NCBI GenBank assembly: GCA_965216425.1
Contig: CBDCFV010000006.1
Coordinates: 1,309,619-1,373,618, forward strand
Reading direction: 5' to 3'
Length of the DNA: 64,000 nt
Source: CBDCFV01 sp965216425
GTDB taxonomy: Bacteria > Chloroflexota > Dehalococcoidia > Lucifugimonadales > UBA3495
Below the pieces are notes generated by a model that saw only the letters and a list, made by a program, of their open reading frames with translations, ran no database searches and was not told the origin of the DNA. Positions 52,822-60,007 of the stretch are shown in pieces; the stretch's first letter is position 1; each line of letters begins with the position of its first letter. Both the position numbers and the translations under genes were made by a program.

Positions 52822-53922
52822 ATGGTTTCGAGAATATGCAACAAGCTTTGGGCGGCAGCGTTCCTGGTATTGGCGCTGGGCCTTGCCGCAAGCGCCGCGT
52901 TGGCCCACGAAGACAGCCAAGTGGGAGACTACAAGCTGGTGGTGGGGTTCGTAGTGGAACCGGCCTATGAGGGCTTGCCCAACGGGGTGGAGGTCCGGGT
53001 CACCAAGGCTGCGAACGATGGACAAGAAATGACAATGCAGGGCCACACCGGGATGGCGATGAAAGGCCATGACGGCGGAACAGAAAATGGCCAGAAGAAA
53101 GCTATGGTCGATTTGGAAGGGCACGGAGCTATTTTCGGGTCGGCCGGGTTGGACCGCGGGGATAGCTTCAGTTATGAAGTACCCGACATGATGGAGGGAC
53201 TGACTATCCCATATCACAACCACATGGACCATGACGTAACCGGGTCTATAACGGTGAGCCGCGATGCGGAGATGTCGGGCGTAGTCGATATAAAGATACA
53301 CGAGGCGATGTATATGCCGGGTGAAGTTACTGTACAACCGGGCACTACGCTGGTATGGGTCAACGAGACGAAATCCCCTCAAACCGTGATCAGCGGCCCT
53401 TCCCCAATGGCTGATGCCGCAGACGATACGGATTACGCCGGCCGGGTCCCGGTGGAGGGACTGGAACAGACCCTGCAAGTGGAAGTTACCCATGTGCCAA
53501 CCAAGGCTTCCAGGGTGATGGACCTTCGGGCCGTTTTCGAAAAGCCGGGCGATTACGCCGCCGACCTCATACCCACAGCCCAGGGCGTGTACGAGATACG
53601 GGTCTTCGGGACCATCGAGGGGAACGAGATCGACGAGACCTTCACCTCGCAGGGCGGAGGAGGAGGATTCAGCGACGTGCTGCCCGCCAGTGACCTGCAC
53701 TTTCCCGAACCGTTGACAGGCAACCGCGAGTTGGAAGGGGCGGTTAGAGGAGCTTTGGACACTGCACAGCAAGCCCAGGACGCCGCGATGTCGGCGCAGG
53801 AAGCGGCAGCCGCCAACGGAAACTCCGCCACAGGCATACTCGCCGTACTCGGGATTGTCCTCGGCACGGTTGGCTTGGTGTCAGGGGCCGGCAGCCTGAT
53901 ATTGGTCATCAGGAGGCGTTAG
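52822..53922 (+). CDS. Secreted, membrane-anchored cupredoxin-like protein
   Basis: 366 residues. Signal peptide LWAAAFLVLALGLAASAALA, then AHEDSQVGDYKLVVGFVVEP (a domain seen in periplasmic proteins beside CopC). A methionine- and histidine-rich insert follows (MTMQGHTGMAMKGHDGG). A cupredoxin-like beta domain comes next (HEAMYMPGEVTVQPGTTLVWVNET), and a coiled A/Q region leads to a C-terminal transmembrane helix and RRR. The cupredoxin is incomplete in its C-terminal ligand loop as far as I can see. The ATG at 52822 follows GAGGAG. Four bases separate its stop from the CopC-CopD gene. Confidence 0.68.
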   Translation: MVSRICNKLWAAAFLVLALGLAASAALAHEDSQVGDYKLVVGFVVEPAYEGLPNGVEVRVTKAANDGQEMTMQGHTGMAMKGHDGGTENGQKKAMVDLEGHGAIFGSAGLDRGDSFSYEVPDMMEGLTIPYHNHMDHDVTGSITVSRDAEMSGVVDIKIHEAMYMPGEVTVQPGTTLVWVNETKSPQTVISGPSPMADAADDTDYAGRVPVEGLEQTLQVEVTHVPTKASRVMDLRAVFEKPGDYAADLIPTAQGVYEIRVFGTIEGNEIDETFTSQGGGGGFSDVLPASDLHFPEPLTGNRELEGAVRGALDTAQQAQDAAMSAQEAAAANGNSATGILAVLGIVLGTVGLVSGAGSLILVIRRR

Positions 53923-53926
53923 CTCA

Positions 53927-56281
53927 TTGGGCCCATTAAACGCAGGGGGCGCGATGAGGACGCCGAGTTTACTGAGACCGGGACGGAGGGTTTCCACAGG
54001 CGCAGTATTGGCCGGCGTTTTGGCAGTCATCGGGGTCTTCCTTGCGCTCCTGTGGCTCCCACAGGCAGCCTTCGCCCACGCCAACCTGGCCCGCGCCGTT
54101 CCCACGCCAAACTCGGTACTGGATGCGGCACCCGATCAGGTCGTGATCTGGTTCACCGAACCCATCGAACCCAAGCTCACCGAAATACGGGTCCTGGACT
54201 CCTTGGGGGGCAGGGTGGACGACGGAAGTTCCTTCGTGGACCCCAACGACGCGACGGCGATGTCGGTGGGGTTGGAAGCCATTTCCGACGGCACGTACAC
54301 CGTAGCTTGGGAAAATGTGTCCACCGTCGATGGACACCGAGTCCGGGGGGCGTTCGTATTTTCCGTAGGGCAGCCAATCTCCGGGGAGTCGTTACCGGAA
54401 CCGGGAGAGGCGTTGCTTCAGTCGCCCGCGGAGCCGGTGATTCGCTGGGTAACGCTGGTCAGCGTGCTGGCAATGGTGGGAGGCTTGGCTTTCGAGCTTC
54501 TGGTGTCCAGACCAACGTTGCTTCACCAGCGGGCAGGCGCCCAAGCGCGGGCCGTTGGGGTTGCCTTGGCGTCCCGCTCTTTGAAGCTCATCTGGCTGGC
54601 TATCGTAGTGTTCTTAGCGGCATCGGCGGCCCAATTGCTGTTGCAAGCGGCAATAATCCATGACGTATCCATGTTGGAGACCTTGGGCGGCCCGCTATGG
54701 TCAATACTGTTGGAGACCGAATGGGGAGGGGTGTGGCGGTGGCGGGCAGGGTTGGCGCTGGTATTCGGGCTGGCCCTGGCCGCGCCGTTAATCATCGCCC
54801 ACGTCCAAGGCCGGGGTGAAGGTAGTTCAGCGTCCCATAATCGCTGGGAGTTGGCGTCCCGGTTGCTGGCCATTGGACTGGGCGGGGGAATCCTCTGGAC
54901 GCTGAGCTTGACCAGCCACGGCGCGGCCACCACGGGCATTCGCTCCGCCGCGCTTCTCTCCGACTACCTGCACCTGTTGGCGGCGGCGGTCTGGGTCGGC
55001 GCTTTATTCCATTTCTGCTTGGGCATACCACTGGCGCTCCGGTCCCTATCGGCGCGGGAACGGAGGGACTGTTTTTCGAGCATGGTCCCCAGGTTCTCGG
55101 TAGTGGCGGTGCTCAGCGTGGCCGTGCTGGTGGTCACGGGGTTCTTCAATAGCTGGACCCAAGTAACCGTGGCGCCGGCCTTGGGAACTCCCTACGGGTT
55201 CGCGCTGCTGGTGAAAGTAGTATTGGTCATCGCCCTGTTGATCTTCGGCGCACTGAACCTCGTCTGGGTGCGGCCCGCGATACGGGCCAAGGGAGAAAGG
55301 GTAGTTTGGCTGAAGAGGTTCGTTAACGTCGAGGTAGTCCTGGCCGTGCTGGTGTTGGGCGCCGTGGCGGTGCTCACCAGCTTGGAGCCGGCGCGTCAGG
55401 TCGCTTCACGGCAGGGGATCGGTGTGCCCCCGCCGCCAACTTTCCGGGATACCGACGAAGGTACTACCATGTCCCTCCGGGTCGAATCGGCAAGGGTAGG
55501 GGCCAACGACCTCACCATCACCTTGGAAGACCGGCTTGGCAACCCAATTGCCAATGTGTCCGACGTAAGGCTGCGGACGCGCTATCTCGACGCCGACCTT
55601 GGAGAAGAAACGGCCTCCGCCACTGCTGTGGGAGGCGGGTCTTACCTGTTGGAGGGGGCGCAACTCAGCATCGCCGGCGCTTGGCAAGCAGAGTTGCTGG
55701 TGACCCGGCCGGACGCATTTGACGCCCGCACCGCCTTCCGGTTCGAGGTTACCCCAGGAACTATTGCCGACAGCACGGCTATCTCCCCATCGCCCGATAC
55801 GGCAAACGCGCTGCTGGGAGGCGGGCTGGCAGTCCTGGGGGTGCTGTTCATGGTGGCGGCCCTGCCTTTGGGCGGCTGGTTCACTCGATCAGGAGCCGGG
55901 GTGATGGTCCCGGGGATCCTGGGGCTGTGCGTGGGAATTTTCTTGCTGGTCAATTCCCCGTTGGTCCAGACAAGCCAGCGGCCCGACATGGTCAACCCTT
56001 TCCCACCCAATCCCGAGTCGCTGCGGGCGGGAAAGACAACCTACGGGCTGCATTGCCAGTCCTGCCACGGCGAGGCCGGCAGGGGCGACGGGCTGGCCGG
56101 AGTGGAACTGGAGCCGCCACCGGCGGACTTGGTAGTGCACGTGCCTCTCCATCCTGACGGTGACCTGTTCGGGTTTATAGAGGATGGCATCCCCGGCACC
56201 GGCATGGCGCCGTTGGGCGGCGTTTTGACAGACGACGAGATATGGCACGTGATCAACTACATACGGACGTTGGAGGAGTAG
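53927..56281 (+). CDS. CopC-CopD fusion with C-terminal cytochrome c domain
   Basis: 784 residues. After a signal segment, AHANLARAVPTPNSVLDAAPDQVVIWFTEPIEP is the CopC copper-binding domain with its N-terminal histidine. About eight helices of CopD follow (LLSDYLHLLAAAVWVGALFHF among them). A beta-rich periplasmic domain then occupies about residues 500-610, followed by a further helix, and a class I cytochrome c closes the protein (YGLHCQSCHGEAGRGDG near 707, with GIPGTGMAPLGG as the methionine loop). The fusion suggests copper import or delivery coupled to electron transfer in the membrane. A TTG at 53927 follows AGGAGG at ten bases; an ATG at 53954 is the alternative. Confidence 0.83.
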   Translation: MGPLNAGGAMRTPSLLRPGRRVSTGAVLAGVLAVIGVFLALLWLPQAAFAHANLARAVPTPNSVLDAAPDQVVIWFTEPIEPKLTEIRVLDSLGGRVDDGSSFVDPNDATAMSVGLEAISDGTYTVAWENVSTVDGHRVRGAFVFSVGQPISGESLPEPGEALLQSPAEPVIRWVTLVSVLAMVGGLAFELLVSRPTLLHQRAGAQARAVGVALASRSLKLIWLAIVVFLAASAAQLLLQAAIIHDVSMLETLGGPLWSILLETEWGGVWRWRAGLALVFGLALAAPLIIAHVQGRGEGSSASHNRWELASRLLAIGLGGGILWTLSLTSHGAATTGIRSAALLSDYLHLLAAAVWVGALFHFCLGIPLALRSLSARERRDCFSSMVPRFSVVAVLSVAVLVVTGFFNSWTQVTVAPALGTPYGFALLVKVVLVIALLIFGALNLVWVRPAIRAKGERVVWLKRFVNVEVVLAVLVLGAVAVLTSLEPARQVASRQGIGVPPPPTFRDTDEGTTMSLRVESARVGANDLTITLEDRLGNPIANVSDVRLRTRYLDADLGEETASATAVGGGSYLLEGAQLSIAGAWQAELLVTRPDAFDARTAFRFEVTPGTIADSTAISPSPDTANALLGGGLAVLGVLFMVAALPLGGWFTRSGAGVMVPGILGLCVGIFLLVNSPLVQTSQRPDMVNPFPPNPESLRAGKTTYGLHCQSCHGEAGRGDGLAGVELEPPPADLVVHVPLHPDGDLFGFIEDGIPGTGMAPLGGVLTDDEIWHVINYIRTLEE

Positions 56282-56314
56282 CCGGGGTGTACAATGACAG
56301 CCAGGAGGCAGGGC

Positions 56315-56677
56315 ATGGCCGATTTAGCTTCACCAAAGGTCCCGGTCGTTTGGAAGACAGATCCATCTGAGGCAGACCGTCTCTTGGGGAAGAGGGCGAG
56401 GCCGGTTTTGGACGGGATTATTGAGTTAATGCAACAGGCGGCCATAGAACGAAAATGGCCGTTGAAGCAGATTAACATCCGCTACCGGCAGGACATGGAA
56501 TTTCCTGAGTGTGAAATTTTGCGTGTCTGCGCAGTTTTGAAGGCTAATCCGGAGACGGCCGAGGAATATTACCGGAGTTTTCTGCAAGACGAAGCAAACA
56601 CATTTCAGAAATCCTTGGACAAGGCAAAAAGAAAAACATTTATAGAAAGGATTTGGTTTGGCTTCGAGGCAGTCTAG
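56315..56677 (+). CDS. Hypothetical protein paired with a HEPN-like protein
   Basis: 120 residues, soluble and charged. It begins MADLASPKVPVVWKTDPSEAD and has DIIELM/helical segments and FPECEILRVCAVLKANPETAEEYYRSFLQDE. AGGAGG lies six bases before the ATG, which therefore beats an upstream in-frame ATG at 56294. Its stop lies 20 bases inside the next gene. I do not recognise the family. The arrangement with a HEPN-like protein resembles antitoxin-toxin or regulator-toxin pairs, though this is inference. Confidence 0.6.
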   Translation: MADLASPKVPVVWKTDPSEADRLLGKRARPVLDGIIELMQQAAIERKWPLKQINIRYRQDMEFPECEILRVCAVLKANPETAEEYYRSFLQDEANTFQKSLDKAKRKTFIERIWFGFEAV

Positions 56678-57053
56678 CGTTTTCTCACCCCTGGACACCG
56701 GGACTCTCCTCGATTTGGCGGACGAACTGGCGCATCGACCGACTCCCGCATCACTCAGGTCCGCCGCAGACCGGGCTTACTATGCGGCCTACTTAACCGC
56801 CCGTGACCAGTTAGCCCGTAAAAAATATGCTCGGTTCAACCCAGGTGGTAGTGCTCATATACGTGTGGGTCAGGCGCTGAGGGCCATCGACATAGATACA
56901 GGGAACTTATTGAGTGAACTCAGGTTCACCCGAAACACCTTGACCTACGATACAGGTTATGTCGCCCTTGAGGGAGACAGGACATTGGAATGGATCCTGG
57001 ATGCGGCACGTACTATCATCAGGTACGTGGACGCCCTGTCAACCCAGCCTTAG
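56658..57053 (+). CDS. HEPN-like small protein
   Basis: 131 residues. RSAADRAYYAAYLTARDQLAR is the signature first helix of HEPN proteins (the A-D-R-A-YYA pattern), with a second helix ending LRFTRNTLTYDTGYVAL. The R-N-x-x-x-Y variant here lacks the histidine of the canonical R-x4-6-H ribonuclease motif. A terminal helix follows. TTG start with AAGGA upstream and overlap with the preceding gene. HEPN proteins are often toxins or RNA-binding parts of defence systems; this one may be catalytically dead. Confidence 0.6.
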   Translation: MASRQSSVFSPLDTGTLLDLADELAHRPTPASLRSAADRAYYAAYLTARDQLARKKYARFNPGGSAHIRVGQALRAIDIDTGNLLSELRFTRNTLTYDTGYVALEGDRTLEWILDAARTIIRYVDALSTQP

Positions 57054-57126
57054 AATGCTAGATGCCAACCAGCGCATTTCCAGAGGCGACCCCAGCCCTG
57101 TTGAATGGAGATGATTCGAGCCCGGG

Positions 57127-58308
57127 CTACTCGTAGCGCTTACGCGGGCCGATGGTCTTAAGGTAGCTGTGGTAGTTGCGGCGGGTTTCGGGAATGGAGT
57201 CGCCGCCGAACTTTTCCATAAATGCATCGGCCAGTACCAGCGCCACCATGGACTCGCCGATGACCCCCGCGGGCGGTACTTGGCACACGTCGGAACGCTC
57301 GTAGTGGGCCTGCACCATTTCGCCGGTGTCCAGGTCCACCGACGGCAGCGGGTTGGTGATGGTGGCTATGGGCTTGATGGCGAACCGGGCCACCAAGGGC
57401 ATACCGTCGGTCATGCCGCCCTCGGTGCCGCCGGCCCGGTTGGTCTCCCGCTGCCAAGGGTTGTCCGGGTCGGTCACCGGCATGATGACGTCGTGGACTT
57501 GGGAACCGCGCCGGTCGACTATCTCCCAACCGGGGCCAATGGAAACGGCCTTGACCGCGTTGATGGACATCAACGCTTGCGTAATGAGCCCGTCGATTTT
57601 CCGGTCCCAATGCACGTGAGAACCCAGCCCTATCGGGACGTTCTCCGCTATGACCTCCACCGTTCCACCCACGGTGTCCCCGGCTTCCTTGGCGGCGTCT
57701 ATCTCCGCCATCATCCTTGTTGCGGCATCGGGATCAGCGCAACGCACCGGCGATTCTTCCACCGCTTCCCAGTCGATGCTACCGGGAACGTCGGCCCAAA
57801 CGCCTCCGATGGAGACCACATGGCTATGGAGCAGAATGCCAAACTCCTCAAGGAGGCGGATGGCGACGGCTCCCGCCGCCACCCTGGCGGCGGTTTCACG
57901 AGCACTGGCCCGTTCCAAAACGTTGCGGACGTCGTCGAATCCGTACTTCATGGTCCCCGGCAGATCGGCGTGGCCGGGGCGGATTCGAGTCACCCGGCGG
58001 GAGCGGTCGTCATGGCTGGTGTCCCCCACGTCCTCGACGGCCATGGCAGTCTCCCAATTGACCCAGTCCTTGTTCTCGACGGTCATTCCGATGGGGCTGC
58101 CCAGGGTCAAACCATGCCTAATGCCGGACATGACGTGGGCCCAGTCCTGCTCGATGAGCATCCGGCCCCCGCGCCCGTAGCCGCGCTGCCGCCGGGCCAA
58201 CTGGGACCCGATGTAGTCCTCGTCAATGGGTAGAGCCGCGGGAACGCCCTCTACGATTATGACCAGTCCTTGGCCGTGGGACTCTCCGGCTGTAAAAAAA
58301 CGGACCAT
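57127..58308 (-). CDS. aroC: Chorismate synthase
   Basis: 393 residues. FTAGESHGQGLVIIVEGVPAALPID is the conserved N-terminus, RRQRGYGRGGRM the first basic segment, and ARESARETAARVAAGA (RASARETAARV) the FMN-binding stretch; GGMTDGMPLVARFAIKP and DVCQVPPAGVIGE complete the signatures. It makes chorismate from 5-enolpyruvylshikimate-3-phosphate using reduced FMN. It is the last gene of a minus-strand group with aroE and valS, which all share direction. Confidence 0.95.
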   Translation of the reverse strand: MVRFFTAGESHGQGLVIIVEGVPAALPIDEDYIGSQLARRQRGYGRGGRMLIEQDWAHVMSGIRHGLTLGSPIGMTVENKDWVNWETAMAVEDVGDTSHDDRSRRVTRIRPGHADLPGTMKYGFDDVRNVLERASARETAARVAAGAVAIRLLEEFGILLHSHVVSIGGVWADVPGSIDWEAVEESPVRCADPDAATRMMAEIDAAKEAGDTVGGTVEVIAENVPIGLGSHVHWDRKIDGLITQALMSINAVKAVSIGPGWEIVDRRGSQVHDVIMPVTDPDNPWQRETNRAGGTEGGMTDGMPLVARFAIKPIATITNPLPSVDLDTGEMVQAHYERSDVCQVPPAGVIGESMVALVLADAFMEKFGGDSIPETRRNYHSYLKTIGPRKRYE

Positions 58309-58378
58309 TTATTCCTCACTGTTGGGGGGTTAGCTATGCGGTTAGTGGGCGCCGAACATTTCCTGGCCCCGTGGACAT

Positions 58379-59023
58379 TCAAGAGCTTGGGAAGCGTCTA
58401 CGCTCCATCACGTAGCGGGAAACGGCCCCCAAGGCGCAACCTATCACGGCACATGCGAAAAAAGTGTTGGTGCCTTCATTTAGTGTCGGGTCTCCCAAGG
58501 TCACTGCAATGCACGAAATAAATCCTACTACCGCTCCAATCGCGGCGCCGATGCGGCCGCCTTTGAAGGCAGCTTTCAGAGCGACATTGGATACTTCGTG
58601 GCGTCGTTGCCGGGCCACCAACTCGGGGACCGTCCTGAGAGCTTGTTCGGCACGGCTCTGGCAATACCTTACGGTTGCCAGGGCAGACTCCAGGTTCTTT
58701 GGTTCGGCCGTATCGCAGACCAGCAATACAGTGTCGTAAACGTATTCATCCTCCGAATTCAATGCAGCCAATATCTCTAACACGGGCATGAGCGCGTTGG
58801 CTTGATTGCCCTGTTGGACTGTCAAGTCCTCCCGCACTTGGCGCGTAATTGCGGAAAGCCTTCTCTCCCTAGCTACATTGCGGACTGTTGAAATGGATTC
58901 AGCGTCAAAGCCGGACTGTTGAATGGATAGCAGCCAATTCTCCAACGTATCATAATGTTGGATACGGGTCCTGCACTGCTCAATGATTGGTTCATACTGC
59001 GTTTCGCCTGACTGGCCGTCCAT
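58379..59023 (-). CDS. Hypothetical protein with two C-terminal membrane helices
   Basis: 214 residues. The N-terminal 150 are helical and soluble (a TPR/coiled-coil-like composition). Two hydrophobic segments, GAAIGAVVGFISCIAVTL and FFACAVIGCALGAVSRYV, close the protein, with a basic tail. The ATG at 59023 is preferred to an in-frame start 33 bases upstream because the extra residues are unusual. Lies between aroE and aroC in the same direction. No family recognised; it could be a glycine-zipper type membrane protein. Confidence 0.55.
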   Translation of the reverse strand: MDGQSGETQYEPIIEQCRTRIQHYDTLENWLLSIQQSGFDAESISTVRNVARERRLSAITRQVREDLTVQQGNQANALMPVLEILAALNSEDEYVYDTVLLVCDTAEPKNLESALATVRYCQSRAEQALRTVPELVARQRRHEVSNVALKAAFKGGRIGAAIGAVVGFISCIAVTLGDPTLNEGTNTFFACAVIGCALGAVSRYVMERRRFPSS

Positions 59024-59130
59024 CACCGCTTGGCCTCGACTGCCTCCGCAGCCCATTTGACCGCTTTGTCCGCAAGTTGGAATGTTTCCCCTGACCGGGG
59101 CATACGTCTTCTTCCCTTAGGTTCCAACCG

Positions 59131-59982
59131 TCATCTGGCCGCCATGGCCTTGGTGGCCGCTTCCAGCATAACGTTTACGGGGGCGTCCCGGCCGGTCCAC
59201 ATCTCGAAGGATGCCGCTCCTTGGTACACCAGCATGTGGATGCCGCCCAATACCTTGGCGCCGGCGCGTTGCGCTTCCCGCAGCAGGGGCGTCTCCAAAG
59301 GATTATACACGAGGTCGTTTACCAAGGCCGTGGCCGGGATTTGGTCGGTTGATAAGGGCGAACCAGTCTCGTCGGGGCCGTGGGACATACCTATAGTAGT
59401 ACAGTTTACGATGAGGTCAGCGGTGGCAACGGCTTCGGTGAGTTCGTGGCCGGAGAGGGGTATGGCCCGGCTGGACGTTCCGTCAGCATGGGCCAGTTCC
59501 GTCAACCTTTGGGCGCGTTCCAATGTCCGGTTGGCCACGGTGAGGCTGGCGATCCCGTCCCGGACAAGGGCGAGGATGACCCCACGGGCCGCTCCTCCCG
59601 CGCCCAACACCAGGGTGCGGCTACCTTCAGGATAGAAGCCGGCGCCCTCCTTCAACGCCCTCAAGAAGCCCAACCCGTCGGTGTTGTGGCCGGACAAGCG
59701 CCCATGCCGGTTTACTACTGTGTTGACGGCTCCTGCTGCTGTGGCCCAATCGTCGACTTCATCCAAGTAGGGAATCACCGCCTCTTTGTGGGGCACGGTA
59801 ACGTTGATACCCAGGAAATCCGGCTGGCGCAGACCTTGGAAGAACTGCTCCAAGGAGTCCGGGGCGACCTGATAGGCTTGGTATGCGCCATCAATCCCGT
59901 AGTGGTCCAACGCGGCCTGCTGGAATACAGGCGAGATCGAATGGCCGATGGGATAGCCGATTATTCCCAACTTTGAAGTCAA
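59131..59982 (-). CDS. aroE: Shikimate dehydrogenase
   Basis: 283 residues. KLGIIGYPIGHSISPVFQQAAL carries the shikimate-binding S-x-S, GINVTVPHKEAV the catalytic lysine, GHNTDGLGF the conserved N-T-D, and TLVLGAGGAARGVILAL the NADP-binding glycine motif; a later NTT/CTTIGMSH segment is also family-typical. It reduces 3-dehydroshikimate to shikimate. Starts 25 bases after the valS stop, suggesting one operon with valS; aroC follows further downstream. Confidence 0.94.
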   Translation of the reverse strand: MTSKLGIIGYPIGHSISPVFQQAALDHYGIDGAYQAYQVAPDSLEQFFQGLRQPDFLGINVTVPHKEAVIPYLDEVDDWATAAGAVNTVVNRHGRLSGHNTDGLGFLRALKEGAGFYPEGSRTLVLGAGGAARGVILALVRDGIASLTVANRTLERAQRLTELAHADGTSSRAIPLSGHELTEAVATADLIVNCTTIGMSHGPDETGSPLSTDQIPATALVNDLVYNPLETPLLREAQRAGAKVLGGIHMLVYQGAASFEMWTGRDAPVNVMLEAATKAMAAR

Positions 59983-60007
59983 AGACTCTCCCCAAACTAT
60001 CGCTATA

